A stretch of DNA of 64,000 nucleotides from Paraburkholderia xenovorans LB400 (GCF_000013645.1 NC_007951.1:248001-312000); one strand, 5' to 3'. Counted from the first letter of the stretch, positions 9,589 through 18,639 are shown. Made by a program: numbers and translations. Notes: generated from the letters alone by a model not told the origin.

Positions 9589-10682
9589 TATGCCGGCCTC
9601 CCGCCCAACACGTTCTGTTTCCACAGATCGCCGAGCGAATAGTCGTCGAGCCAATCCTGGAGCTGTACGGCGTCCAGACGATGGAAGGTCGAGGCATTGT
9701 CCTTCCGGTCGACCACGATCACGTCTTCCGGCTCCAGGCGGTCGAGCAGTTCGACCGATTGGGTCGAGACGATCAGTTGCTTCTGCTCGGACGCGCGCTT
9801 GAGCAGATCGGCGAGCAGATTGATCGCATAGGGATGCAGGCCGAGCTCCGGTTCGTCGATCAGAATAGTGGCCGGCATCAGTTCCCACGGCTGGAGCAGC
9901 AACGTGCCCAGACAGATGAAGCGCAACGTGCCGTCAGACAGCGCGTGTGCGGTGAACGGCGTGTCCGGGTCACCGCGCTCGGTCCATTCGAGTTGGATCT
10001 TCGAGGCCGAATCTGCGCGGAACACGAAATCGTCAAAAAATGGCGCGACGAGACGGATGGTATCGACTATCTGGCGATAGCTTTCCGCATGCTCCGTTTT
10101 CAGCATGCGCAGGTAAGCGGCGAGATTGGCGCCGTCCACCTTGAGCCGCAGGGTGTCGTTGAGCGCGTGCGGTTGTTTGACTTTGGCTTTCTCGCCCGTG
10201 TCGTGGAAGTGATACACGCGCGTGCTGTTCAAAATGTCATCGATGAGGGGGGATTTCTGCTGCGCCGCAAGCTTTTTCAGATCGGATTCGTCCTTGTTTC
10301 CACCAAGAAGACCTACTTCGCCTGGGCGAGAGCCGCGCGAATGCAGCCAATACTGTTCGTTCGTGAAGATTAGCCGGTTGTCGTTAGTCACGACAAGTTC
10401 GAACCGGTAATGATCGTAGTCGGTGCCAAAATTCAGTTCCCCCTCGATCTTGTCCGTCAACTTCCTCGAAAAATGCAGCAATGTGTCTGATCCGCCTTGC
10501 TGCTGGACAAATAGTTGTAAGCGTCTTTCATACATCTCGGCCAACAACTTGAAGAAACCAATAAAGTTGGACTTCCCCGCCCCATTGGCGCCGATCAACA
10601 CGTTCAGGTTGCGCAACTCGAAATCGCGCAACTCACGTATCGACTTGAAACCCGCAATCGTCAGTTTGGTGACGCCGGCCAT
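9588..10682 (-). CDS. AAA/ABC-type ATPase (AAA15/AAA_21 family), partner of DUF4276
   Basis: This is a 364-residue SMC/ABC-like ATPase. Walker A is GANGAGKS at residues 31-38, directly after LNVLI. An ABC-type signature LSDGT is at 248-252, Walker B is ILIDEPE at 273-279, and a STQS switch segment lies near 306-309. This layout (FKSIRELRDFELRNLNVLIG at the start, DEPELGLHP near the end) is that of predicted ATPases related to OLD and to the ATPase of PARIS. It lacks a fused TOPRIM domain, which is supplied by the coupled DUF4276 gene. The ribosome-binding site GGATGGGAATCG precedes the ATG. It starts only 31 bases after the metH N-terminal gene. The part at 10250-10680 looks less GC-rich than the flanking metH genes, consistent with acquisition. 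Confidence 0.9.
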   Translation of the reverse strand: MAGVTKLTIAGFKSIRELRDFELRNLNVLIGANGAGKSNFIGFFKLLAEMYERRLQLFVQQQGGSDTLLHFSRKLTDKIEGELNFGTDYDHYRFELVVTNDNRLIFTNEQYWLHSRGSRPGEVGLLGGNKDESDLKKLAAQQKSPLIDDILNSTRVYHFHDTGEKAKVKQPHALNDTLRLKVDGANLAAYLRMLKTEHAESYRQIVDTIRLVAPFFDDFVFRADSASKIQLEWTERGDPDTPFTAHALSDGTLRFICLGTLLLQPWELMPATILIDEPELGLHPYAINLLADLLKRASEQKQLIVSTQSVELLDRLEPEDVIVVDRKDNASTFHRLDAVQLQDWLDDYSLGDLWKQNVLGGRPA

Positions 10683-10713
10683 TGCTCGATTCCCATCCAG
10701 GTAGACGCTGCGA

Positions 10714-11793
10714 TCAAACTGTTTCAGTATCGGTTTCCCGATAGTTTGCCCACACGCGCGGCTTCACGCCAGCCAGCGCCTGCGCAATCGCCGCAATATG
10801 CTCCGGCGTCGTCCCACAGCAGCCGCCGGCAATATTCACGAGCCCGGCCTGTGCGAATTCCTTCAGCAAACCAGAGGTATCCGCGGGCAATTCGTCAAAG
10901 CCCGTATCGCTCATCGGATTCGGCAAGCCGGCGTTCGGATAGCACGACACATACGTGTCGCACAGCTTGGCCAGCTCGGCGATATACGGGCGCATCAAAG
11001 CCGCCCCCAGCGCGCAGTTCAAACCGAAGGTGAGCGGTTTGGCGTGCCGCAGCGAGTTCCAGAAGGCTTCGACTGTCTGGCCCGAGAGAATGCGTCCCGA
11101 GGCGTCGGTGACGGTGCCGGAGATCATGATCGGCAGCCGCTCGCCGGTATCTTCGAACAGTTCGTCCAGTGCGAACAGCGCTGCCTTCGCATTGAGCGTG
11201 TCGAAAATGGTCTCCACGAGGAACAGATCGACGCCGCCGTCGAGCAACGCCCTGGCCTGCTCGTAGTAGGCCGCGCGCAGTTCGTCGAAAGTCACGTTGC
11301 GGGCGCCCGGATCGTTCACGTCGGGGGAAATGCTCGCGGTCTTCGGCGTCGGTCCGATCGCGCCGGCGACAAAGCGCGGCTTGTCGGGCGTCGAATACTT
11401 GTCGCACGCGGCACGCGCCAGTTTTGCGGACTCGAGATTCATCTCGACCGCGAGCGCTTCCATACCGTAGTCCGCCTGAGCGACCGTGGTCGCACCGAAC
11501 GTATTGGTTTCGACGATGTCCGCGCCCGCCGCCAGATACTGCTCATGGATCTCGCTGATGATCTGCGGCTGCGTGATGGACAGCAACTCGTTGTTGCCTT
11601 TGATGTCGCGCCCGTAGTCCTTGAAGCGCTCGCCGCGATAACGGGCTTCGTCGAGCTTGTAGCGCTGGATCATCGTGCCCATTGCGCCGTCCAGAATCAG
11701 GATGCGCGACTTGAGCAGCGCGGGCAGCGCCGCGCCGCGCGTGTAGGCGGCGTCGGGACGGACTGGCGTGGCGGTTTGAGCGGGCTGGTTCAT
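10714..11793 (-). CDS. metH: Methionine synthase, homocysteine-binding part (MetH N-terminal gene)
   Basis: This 359-residue protein is the homocysteine S-methyltransferase domain of B12-dependent methionine synthase as a free-standing gene. The opening [13 protein letters not shown] and the repeated ETNTFGAT segment are family hallmarks. The zinc ligands are present as Cys260 in FGLNC and Cys325/Cys326 in [10 protein letters not shown]. It ends after a short tail, where full-length MetH would continue into the folate domain. That domain is found at 6162-8879, beyond two unrelated genes. The enzyme pair transfers a methyl group from methyl-cobalamin to homocysteine. The gene is probably first in a four-gene transcript. 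I saw no cobalamin or SAM riboswitch upstream. Confidence 0.96.
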   Translation of the reverse strand: MNQPAQTATPVRPDAAYTRGAALPALLKSRILILDGAMGTMIQRYKLDEARYRGERFKDYGRDIKGNNELLSITQPQIISEIHEQYLAAGADIVETNTFGATTVAQADYGMEALAVEMNLESAKLARAACDKYSTPDKPRFVAGAIGPTPKTASISPDVNDPGARNVTFDELRAAYYEQARALLDGGVDLFLVETIFDTLNAKAALFALDELFEDTGERLPIMISGTVTDASGRILSGQTVEAFWNSLRHAKPLTFGLNCALGAALMRPYIAELAKLCDTYVSCYPNAGLPNPMSDTGFDELPADTSGLLKEFAQAGLVNIAGGCCGTTPEHIAAIAQALAGVKPRVWANYRETDTETV

Positions 11794-11940
11794 GGCGGAC
11801 GAGGGCTTGCGCCGGCTTTTTCGGGAAACCTGTCATTGTAGCCGCTGCCGGGCGAAATCGCCCGGCGCGGGCGGTACGGCCGCCTCGCCTATGCGGGCGC
11901 GCTGCGTGGGAAAGAACGGGAAAATAGCGTAGCGGCGTCG

Positions 11941-11980
11941 CAAAGAAAACGGCCCAGCGAGGCAAAAGCCTGCTGGGCCG
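11941..11980 (-). terminator. Intrinsic terminator downstream of the DUF3567 gene
   Basis: The hairpin has a 9-bp stem (CGGCCCAGC / GCTGGGCCG), one bulged base, and a further 4-bp AGGC/GCCT stem closing an AAAA loop (11950-11980). On the minus strand it is followed by TTTTCTTTG (11949-11941). It would stop transcription from the DUF3567 gene before the metH operon begins. Confidence 0.8.
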
Positions 11981-12086
11981 CGTCACAATTGCCGACCGAC
12001 TTGTAAAAGCCGCCGGGCTGCCCGCTAACGGGGCCAGACGGCGCGGTCGATGTATGTCGCCAAAAACGTCAAGCCAAACCCTTCGC

Positions 12087-12344
12087 TTAGTGAAGAATCA
12101 CGGGTTGATGCATCAGGCTGTCGAACTGGCCGAGGAATTCGTCTACTTCATCCAGCGACGGTTCCTCTTCGATCAGCTTCTGCACGTGTTCGCGAAACCG
12201 CGCCGCCATTGCTCCGTCGATATAGATCTCGCGCTGCATGTTTTTGTCGACGATCTCGTAACCGCCTGACTTCATGGCCAGAGGACCTTCCTGCGGCGGA
12301 AACTCGACGACACAATAATTGGGGCTGTTGTAGATCATTTGCAT
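12087..12344 (-). CDS. DUF3567 family protein
   Basis: This is an 85-residue protein that I recognise as the beta-proteobacterial DUF3567 family. It opens MQMIYNSPNYCVVEFPPQEG, contains GGYEIVDKNMQREIYIDGAMA, and ends in an acidic helical part (EEEPSLDEVDEFLGQFDSLMHQPVILH). There is no signal peptide or membrane segment. Function is unknown. The ATG is preceded by AAGGAGTGTCGCC, a strong ribosome-binding site, and the gene ends at the terminator at 11941-11980. It appears to be a single-gene transcript on the same strand as the metH operon. Confidence 0.88.
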   Translation of the reverse strand: MQMIYNSPNYCVVEFPPQEGPLAMKSGGYEIVDKNMQREIYIDGAMAARFREHVQKLIEEEPSLDEVDEFLGQFDSLMHQPVILH

Positions 12345-12462
12345 GGCGACACTCCTTATTTCCGTTGGCTCCTGGCCAGTCCTGCGCCATAGGTGGAGCG
12401 TATGGTTTGGAATTCAAGGGGTGGGTCCGGATTGATGCTTGTAAAGGTTCCGAACCTACCGG

Positions 12463-13251
12463 TTAGACCGGCCTTTCAAGAAACGTTTCAAGCAGTGCAG
12501 CAAAACGGTGAGATTGCTCGACGGGCGCGAGATGAGCGGCATCCAGCAGTTCGAAACGTGCGCCTTCAATGGCGTCTGCTATCGCCTGCGTAGCAGCAGG
12601 CGGCGTGCCCGTGTCGTGGCGGCCCGCCACGGTCAATGTTGGGCATCGGATTGTTGCCAGCTTACTGCGTACGTCGAAATCGCGCAGGGCTTCGCACGCC
12701 CTGGCGTAGCCTTCTGACAACGTCTGCAGCAATACGTCGCGGATCTGCTCGACGGCTTCGGGGTGCGCGCTCTGAAAATCGGCTGTCAGCCAGCGGTTCA
12801 ATGTCGCGGGCACGAGCGGCGCCATCCCGTCGCTGCGGGCCGCCGCGGCACGCTGATCCCAGCTGGCGCGGGCTTCCGGCAGCGTGCCGGCGCTGCTGTC
12901 GGCGATCGTCAAGGTGTCGACGCGCGTGGGATGATCGAGCGCGAACTGCTGCGCGACCATGCCGCCCATCGACATGCCCACCAGGTGCGTATGAGGTGCA
13001 TCGAGCGCGTCGAGCAGCGCGGCGAGATCGTGCGACAGATCGGCGACGCTGAAGGGCGCGCCGGATATCGCGGTCTTGCCGTGGCCGCGCAGGTCGTAGC
13101 GCAATACGGTGTAGTCGTCGCGAAAATAGCCGGCGAGCTGGTCCCAAACGGACAGATCGCCGCCAAGCTGGTGGGCGAATGTCAGCCACGGGCCGCCGCC
13201 TTCGTTGCTCAGCACATAGCGCGTCTCGATACCGTTGATGTTCACTTGCAT
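12463..13251 (-). CDS. pcaD: Alpha/beta hydrolase, 3-oxoadipate enol-lactonase type
   Basis: This is a 262-residue alpha/beta hydrolase. The oxyanion/HG region is FAHQLGGDLSVWDQL, the nucleophile elbow is GMSMGG (Ser94), and the acid lies in AGRHDTGTPP. The catalytic His is in DAAHLAPVEQ. DLRGHGKT and the overall pattern match PcaD, which opens 3-oxoadipate enol-lactone in the beta-ketoadipate pathway. No other pca gene is adjacent, so the substrate assignment is less sure than the fold. The start at 13251 is chosen because AGGAGTCCGC precedes it. The upstream in-frame ATG at 13365 lacks such a site and would add a poorly conserved leader. Confidence 0.85.
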   Translation of the reverse strand: MQVNINGIETRYVLSNEGGGPWLTFAHQLGGDLSVWDQLAGYFRDDYTVLRYDLRGHGKTAISGAPFSVADLSHDLAALLDALDAPHTHLVGMSMGGMVAQQFALDHPTRVDTLTIADSSAGTLPEARASWDQRAAAARSDGMAPLVPATLNRWLTADFQSAHPEAVEQIRDVLLQTLSEGYARACEALRDFDVRSKLATIRCPTLTVAGRHDTGTPPAATQAIADAIEGARFELLDAAHLAPVEQSHRFAALLETFLERPV

Positions 13252-13434
13252 GCGGACTCCTTTGAAGAGGAACGCAGTGGAAGGGACCCTTCGCGCAAGC
13301 CGTACCCCAGCCGGGGTACACGGCTGACCGTATATACGCAGCGCCGACGCGAACGGTTGCAGCAATGTGTTGCGAGTGAGCGTTGGCGTGGAAGTTTCGC
13401 CGATCTGATCGAGACCCTGCGCAGTGTGTGGCTT

Positions 13435-14736
13435 TCAGGGTTTGATGATGCCGGGTGTATCGGCGGGGCTGGTCGAATCGACAGGTGAAGGTGAAGAGGG
13501 CGCGGCGCCGGGCGTAACGGCCGGTGAGGCCGAAGGAGACGATCCGCCCGGATTGTCAGGGGAAGCCGCGCCGGCATCGCCGTTGTTCTCCGGCGGGCTG
13601 CCGGCGTTTCCGGCGTTGAGCTTGCCACGCCACACCAGCTCGAACTGCGTGCCGTTCGGTTCCGTCTGAACGATGCGCGCGGGCAGCCAGCCGAGCGACG
13701 GCGCGAGCCATACGTCGATGCGGCGCAAGTCGCCGTCACGGCGGGGCAGGCGCTTGAAATGGCGCGTATCGAGGAACCCCTGGTCCGTGCGGATGGTTTC
13801 GTCGCCGATCGTCTCGACCGGCCAGTTTTCGCCGCTATCGTTATCGACCACGAAGAACTGCCGCGTCACGCCGGGCTTGTAGGCGGCCGGGTCACCACGC
13901 ACGAGGCTGGCCAACTGCATCACCATGCTGAAGCGGTCTTGCGCGCCGTCGGGCAACGGCAGTGCGGCCGGGGTGCGCGTAAAGGCGATTTTCCTGTCGG
14001 TGCGATTGAAGATCGCGATGTCTTCCGCCCGGCGGCCGCGCTTTTCGATGTACTGATCCGGCGCGAGGCCGAATGCGTCGATACGGCCGTGGCTCGAATA
14101 CACGAATGTGCCGACAAAAGGCAGCGGCACGGAGACGACCATCTCGTAGCTTTGTGCGCTGCTGGTCCAGTGGATCGTGCCGGGCTGGTTGCGCACGCCG
14201 TTGTAGAACGTGTCGTATTGCAGTTCGCCGGATGGCGGGACGGAGAACTTCACGCCGGGCGACGCCTGCGGCGCACTTGCCGGCGCGGGCGCGCTGGCCG
14301 CCGTGCTCGCGGCGCCGGCGGCGGCGTTGGGAGCCGCATTGGCGCCTGCTGCGTCCGGCGCGCTCGCCACGGCGTCCGATGTCGCCGCAGGCGTTGCCGG
14401 CGCGGCTTGCTTGGCCGGTTGCAGCGCCGTCAATACAGGTTCGCGCGGCTTGTGCGCCGCAGTTCGGCGCGCGGGCGCGGGTTCCGGCGTGGACGACGCG
14501 GCGGCGGCCGGATTGCGTTCGACACGTTCCGGCGTCAGCAATGCGACCTGCACGGGCACATGCCCGTCGTCCGACGGATTGAGCGTCGCGCGGTTGCGCT
14601 CGACCCATTGCGCGGCAATCCAGTGCAACACGGCCACGATCAGCAGCACCGCGATCCAGCGTCCCGCGCGCCAACCGGTGCGCGGCCCGCTGGGCGGCGT
14701 GCGATCGGAGCGGCGGGCGGCGGGAGCGGTGGACAT
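13435..14736 (-). CDS. DUF3108 domain membrane-anchored protein
   Basis: This is a protein of about 433 residues. After a basic start (MSTAPAARRSDRTPPSG) there is one transmembrane helix at about residues 24-45 (WIAVLLIVAVLHWIAAQWV). A long Ala/Pro-rich low-complexity periplasmic linker follows. The C-terminal DUF3108-type beta-rich domain begins near SGELQYDTFYNGVRN and includes FSMVMQLASLVRGDP and LGWLPARIVQTEPNGTQFELVW. Its tail is again low in complexity (Ser/Pro/Gly). The DUF3108 fold is found in outer-membrane-related periplasmic proteins of unknown role. I chose the ATG at 14736 because upstream codons give an arginine/serine-rich leader. It is transcribed alone. Confidence 0.85.
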   Translation of the reverse strand: MSTAPAARRSDRTPPSGPRTGWRAGRWIAVLLIVAVLHWIAAQWVERNRATLNPSDDGHVPVQVALLTPERVERNPAAAASSTPEPAPARRTAAHKPREPVLTALQPAKQAAPATPAATSDAVASAPDAAGANAAPNAAAGAASTAASAPAPASAPQASPGVKFSVPPSGELQYDTFYNGVRNQPGTIHWTSSAQSYEMVVSVPLPFVGTFVYSSHGRIDAFGLAPDQYIEKRGRRAEDIAIFNRTDRKIAFTRTPAALPLPDGAQDRFSMVMQLASLVRGDPAAYKPGVTRQFFVVDNDSGENWPVETIGDETIRTDQGFLDTRHFKRLPRRDGDLRRIDVWLAPSLGWLPARIVQTEPNGTQFELVWRGKLNAGNAGSPPENNGDAGAASPDNPGGSSPSASPAVTPGAAPSSPSPVDSTSPADTPGIIKP

Positions 14737-15030
14737 CGGTAGATGAATGTGTGGGCAAGGAAAGCGTGGGGTTTGAATATCAGCGGACGTGCGCTGCGAC
14801 GATTGGCAAAGAAGCGCGAGGCCTGATCTGCGAAGCCGGCTGCGAACCGGTTCGACCGCACTGTTGCAAGCGATGTTCCGCGTCGACGAAAAGACAAAGA
14901 CCCGCACGCGCGACGCGCCGCCGCGCAACACCTTCGATGCTTTGCGGCCGGCTCGTCAGCCGTTTGCGTTATAACCGGCGATCGCCTTTCGCGTCACAGC
15001 CGGCGTTCGCACCAAATCCCACGCGCGCTA

Positions 15031-15930
15031 TCACGCCTGTTCGTCACGTGGCGCCGCACTATACCCCAGCTCATACGAGAGCTTTTGCGCGCACTCGCGC
15101 AATGCCGTATCGATCTCGCCACCCCAGCGAATGTCGAACGCGCCTTCGTGACCGAGCGCGACGAGGCCGAGCGCCAGTTCGCCGGTCGAGTCGAACACCG
15201 GCATGGAGAACGCATGGATGGTCGGCAGCAACATGCCTTCCACGCGCGCCGCCTGGTGCGCACGCACTTGTGCGAGCACCTGTTCGACTTCGTCCCGGGT
15301 GCGCGGGCCGCCCGTATGCGACGAGCGGCGCGAATCGGCCAGTTCGCGTTCGAGCATCGCGGCGGTCTTGCTCGACGGCAGATATGCGGCGAACAGCAGG
15401 CCCGTGGCGGAACTGAGCAGCGGCATGACATCGCCGAGCTTCAGCGAGGCCTTGGCCGGATAGCTCGATTCCATCCAGTGCACCATGGTCGGCCCCTGGT
15501 TGCCCCATACCGCGATGCCCACCGTGAGATCGAGCCGGTCGCGCAATTCGGACAGCGCGATGCGCGCGAGCTTGACGCCGTCGACGCGAGCAAGCCGCGC
15601 AAGCCCCAGTTGCAGGGCAAAACCGCCCAGTTCGTAACGACCCGACAGGGCGTCTTGCGAGACCACACCGAGACGCAGAAAACTCACCAGATAACGGTGC
15701 GCTTTTGCCGGGCTCATGCCGGCACGCTGGGCAAGATCGCGCAGCATCATGGCGCGCGGCTCGTGGGTCAGGACGTCGAGCAATCTGAAGCCGACTTCGA
15801 TCGACTGGATGCCCGAACGCAGCTTTTCCTCGCCGGTCTCGGCGTTTTCGTCGTCGGATTCGGGCGTGTCGAGCGGTTCAGCGGCGTCGGCGTCGGTGCG
15901 GATCGCACCGGAGCGGGCAGTTGGAGGCAT
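15031..15930 (-). CDS. IclR family transcriptional regulator
   Basis: This is a 299-residue regulator with an acidic N-terminal extension of about 37 residues. A winged helix-turn-helix domain follows (QSIEVGFRLLDVLT, LRDLAQRAGMSPAKAHRYLVSFLRLGVV). The C-terminal IclR effector domain (GIAVWGNQGPTMVHWMES, PLLSSATGLLFAAYL) binds a small molecule. It is divergent from the FAH-family hydrolase gene, with a 141-base gap that holds a 14-bp direct repeat. It therefore probably controls the catabolic group at 16072-19527 as well as itself. The inducer is unknown; aromatic acids and their breakdown products are common ligands in this family. Confidence 0.92.
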   Translation of the reverse strand: MPPTARSGAIRTDADAAEPLDTPESDDENAETGEEKLRSGIQSIEVGFRLLDVLTHEPRAMMLRDLAQRAGMSPAKAHRYLVSFLRLGVVSQDALSGRYELGGFALQLGLARLARVDGVKLARIALSELRDRLDLTVGIAVWGNQGPTMVHWMESSYPAKASLKLGDVMPLLSSATGLLFAAYLPSSKTAAMLERELADSRRSSHTGGPRTRDEVEQVLAQVRAHQAARVEGMLLPTIHAFSMPVFDSTGELALGLVALGHEGAFDIRWGGEIDTALRECAQKLSYELGYSAAPRDEQA

Positions 15931-15947
15931 GAGCAGGGCGCACGGAG

Positions 15948-15976
15948 CGCATTCAAAGGTGACGCATTCAAAGGTG
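15948..15976. promoter_or_regulatory. 14-bp direct repeat in the iclR/FAH divergent region
   Basis: The sequence CGCATTCAAAGGTG occurs twice, at 15948-15961 and 15963-15976, with a period of 15 bases. It lies just upstream of the IclR gene start. It is a candidate operator or a recent duplication. Confidence 0.4.
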
Positions 15977-16003
15977 CTATCAGGGTGAGGCAGGCGCGGG
16001 CAC

Positions 16004-16033
16004 TTGGGCCGTGTCGATTCACCATCGTAGAAT
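16004..16033 (+). promoter_or_regulatory. Candidate sigma-70 promoter for the FAH-family gene
   Basis: TTGGGC (16004-16009) and TAGAAT (16028-16033) are separated by 18 bases and lie about 40 bases before the ATG at 16072. The match is moderate. Confidence 0.4.
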
Positions 16034-16071
16034 AGATTCCCTCTATCGTCACTAACACGGTTCGCTCATCT

Positions 16072-17055
16072 ATGAAACTTGCCACGCTGAAGGACGGCAC
16101 GCGCGACGGCCAGCTGATCGTCGTGTCCCGCGACCTGCACACCGCGGCCATCGCCGACGCGATAGCGCCCACGTTGCAGCGCGTGCTCGACGACTGGACC
16201 TTCTACGCGCCGCAACTGCACGATCTGTACGACGCGCTCAATCAGGGCCGCGCGCGCAACACCTTCGCTTTCGACGCCAGGGAGTGCATGGCGCCGCTGC
16301 CGCGCGCGTTCCAGTGGGCCGACGGCTCGTCGTATGTGAACCATGTCGAACTGGTGCGGCGTGCGCGCGGCGCGGAAATGCCGCCGGAGTTCTGGACCGA
16401 TCCGTTGATGTATCAGGGCGGCAGCGACGACTTCATCGGACCGAAGGACGACGTGCTGTGCGCGTCCGAAGCATTCGGCATCGACTTCGAAGCGGAAGTC
16501 GCCGTGATCACCACCGACGTTCCGATGGGCGTCACGCCCGACCAGGCGCTCAGGAGCGTGCGTCTCATCACGCTGGTCAACGACGTCTCGCTGCGCAATC
16601 TGATCCCGGCCGAACTCGCGAAGGGCTTCGGCTTTTTCCAGAGCAAGCCGGCCACGTCGTTCGCGCCGGTCGCGGTGACGCCCGACGAGCTCGGCGAACA
16701 CTGGCGCGACGGCCGCGTGCACCGGCCGATGATCGTCCACTGGAACAATAAGAAAGTCGGCCAGCCGGACGCCGGCACCGACATGGTGTTCCACTTCGGC
16801 CAGTTGATCGCGCACGCGGCGAAGACGCGCAACCTGCGCGCCGGCGCGATCGTGGGCTCGGGCACGGTGTCGAACAAGGACGCCAGGCGCGGCTATTGCT
16901 GTATCGCCGAGAAGCGCTGCCTCGAAACCATCGAGCACGGCGCGCCGCAAACCGAATTCATGAAGTACGGCGACACCGTGAAGATCGAAATGTTCGACGA
17001 AGCGGGCAAGTCGATTTTCGGTTCGATCGACCAGGGCATCGCGCCGCTGGACTGA
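16072..17055 (+). CDS. Fumarylacetoacetate hydrolase family protein
   Basis: This is a 327-residue member of the FAH superfamily, which uses a divalent metal to cleave carbon-carbon bonds or hydrate keto acids in aromatic catabolism. The N-terminal part has MKLATLKDGTRDGQLIVVSRD, typical of the proteobacterial subfamily with an extra N-terminal domain. Metal ligands are visible as Glu140 and Glu142 in DFEAEVAV and Asp171 in LVNDVSLRN, followed by the KPATSFAPVAVTP segment. The gene is first in a plus-strand group with a periplasmic binding protein and an enoyl-CoA hydratase, divergent from an IclR regulator. Fumarylacetoacetase or an acylpyruvase-like activity is plausible, but the substrate is not fixed. 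Confidence 0.9.
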   Translation: MKLATLKDGTRDGQLIVVSRDLHTAAIADAIAPTLQRVLDDWTFYAPQLHDLYDALNQGRARNTFAFDARECMAPLPRAFQWADGSSYVNHVELVRRARGAEMPPEFWTDPLMYQGGSDDFIGPKDDVLCASEAFGIDFEAEVAVITTDVPMGVTPDQALRSVRLITLVNDVSLRNLIPAELAKGFGFFQSKPATSFAPVAVTPDELGEHWRDGRVHRPMIVHWNNKKVGQPDAGTDMVFHFGQLIAHAAKTRNLRAGAIVGSGTVSNKDARRGYCCIAEKRCLETIEHGAPQTEFMKYGDTVKIEMFDEAGKSIFGSIDQGIAPLD

Positions 17056-17325
17056 CGCACAGGGCGCACCGCGGTTGTGCCGAACGCGGCGCCTGGGTTG
17101 CATGCCCCGCATGTTGCCCGTGCCGCGCCGGATTCGAAAGGGTTTCGCCCGATGCCGCGGCGAGTGCGCGCGGCTACACTGACTGGCGCGGCGGCATGCC
17201 CCGGGGGCTGGCTGCGAGTTCATCGCAGGCGCGCCGCGAAGCAGCGTAGGAAAGGCACGTGAACCGTGCACGGGCAAGTCCATCGGCAGCACATCAAAAC
17301 GAAAAACCGACGTGAGGAGACAAGC

Positions 17326-18558
17326 ATGCCGCAAATCGAATCCCTTGAACCTCGAACCCGGCGCGCTCGCGTGTCGAATCTGCGCCTCGATCAATCGCGC
17401 GACCGGCTCGCGCGCCGTGCCGTGGCGTTATGCGCGGCACTCGCCGGCCTGTTGCCCGGCATTGCACTGGCGCAGGTGAAAATCGGCCTCGTGCTGTCGC
17501 TGACCGGGCCGGCCGCTTCGCTCGGCATTCCCGCGCGCGATACGGTCGCGCTGCTGCCCAGGCAGATCGGCGGGCAGAGTGTCGAATACATCGTGCTCGA
17601 CGACGCGTCCGATACCACCCAGGCCGTGCAGGACACCAAGAAGCTGATCTCCGAGAATCACGTCGACGCGATCATCGGCTCGTCGATCACGCCGAATTCG
17701 CTGGCGATGATCGACGTGGTTGCCGAAGGTGAAACGCCGATGATCTCGCTGGCGTCGTCGGCGAAAATCATCGAGCCCGTGGATGCGAAACGCCACTGGG
17801 TCTTCAAGACGCCGCAGACCGACGCGATGATGGCGTCGGCGATCGCCGAACACGCCAGCCTGCATGGCGTCAAAACCATCGCGTTCATCGGCCAGGCCGA
17901 CGCGCTGGGCGAAACTTTTTACACCGAGGTCGCGAAGTTCGCGCAACTGCATCACATCGATATGGTGGCGAGCGAGCGCTTCAATCGCACCGATCCGAGC
18001 GTGACCGGCCAGGTCCTCAAGATTCTGGCGACGCATCCCGATGCGGTAGTGGTCGGCGCGGCCGGCACGCCCGCCGCGTTGCCGCCGAAGACGCTCCGGG
18101 AACGCGGCTACAAAGGGCTGATCTATCACAATCATGGGGTCGGCAATAACGACTTCCTGCGCGTGTGCGGCGCGGATTGCAACGGCACCTTCCTGCCCGC
18201 GAGTCCGGTGCTGGTCGCCGCCCAATTGCCGGCGGATCATCCGGCCAAGCGGCTCGCACTCGATTACATCGCGCGTTTCGAAGCGGTGCGCGGCGCTGGC
18301 AGCGTGTCGGCCTTCGGCTCGTACACGTGGGACGCGGGCATGCTGCTCGGCCATGCGGTACCGGTCGCGCTGAAGACTGCCGCACCGGGCACGCCGGAAT
18401 TTCGCCGCGCGCTGCGCGATGCGCTCGAGTCGACGCGAGGTCTCGCGGATACCAACGGTGTCGTCAACATGAGCGCGACGGACCATCTCGGGCTCGATCA
18501 ACGGGCGCGTGTGATGGTCGAAATCAGGAATGCGAAGTGGGTTTATCAGCCGCGCTGA
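17326..18558 (+). CDS. Branched-chain-amino-acid-type ABC transporter substrate-binding protein
   Basis: This is a 410-residue periplasmic binding protein of the Leu/Ile/Val (type I) fold. The start at 17326 follows GTGAGGAGACAAGC. A long basic n-region of about 30 residues precedes the hydrophobic core VALCAALAGLLPGIALA. The mature part begins QVKIGLVLSLTGPAASLG and contains the usual DDASDTTQAVQDTKKLI and SSITPNSLAMIDVVAEGETPMIS segments. No permease or ATPase gene accompanies it, so it must share a transporter encoded elsewhere or act as an orphan receptor. Its location between an FAH-family hydrolase and an enoyl-CoA hydratase suggests an aromatic or organic acid ligand. Confidence 0.92.
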   Translation: MPQIESLEPRTRRARVSNLRLDQSRDRLARRAVALCAALAGLLPGIALAQVKIGLVLSLTGPAASLGIPARDTVALLPRQIGGQSVEYIVLDDASDTTQAVQDTKKLISENHVDAIIGSSITPNSLAMIDVVAEGETPMISLASSAKIIEPVDAKRHWVFKTPQTDAMMASAIAEHASLHGVKTIAFIGQADALGETFYTEVAKFAQLHHIDMVASERFNRTDPSVTGQVLKILATHPDAVVVGAAGTPAALPPKTLRERGYKGLIYHNHGVGNNDFLRVCGADCNGTFLPASPVLVAAQLPADHPAKRLALDYIARFEAVRGAGSVSAFGSYTWDAGMLLGHAVPVALKTAAPGTPEFRRALRDALESTRGLADTNGVVNMSATDHLGLDQRARVMVEIRNAKWVYQPR

Positions 18559-18639
18559 AACGAGCGGGCGCACGCGCTTTCCAGGAAAACGCCACCCCGT
18601 CCAACGGATACACCGACACCGATTTACGGATTGCTGATC

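Noticed and set aside
11794..12086. Possible cobalamin or SAM riboswitch upstream of the metH N-terminal gene.
   Set aside because: I looked for B12-box-like and SAM-box-like sequences and found none. The only clear structure is the terminator of the upstream gene.
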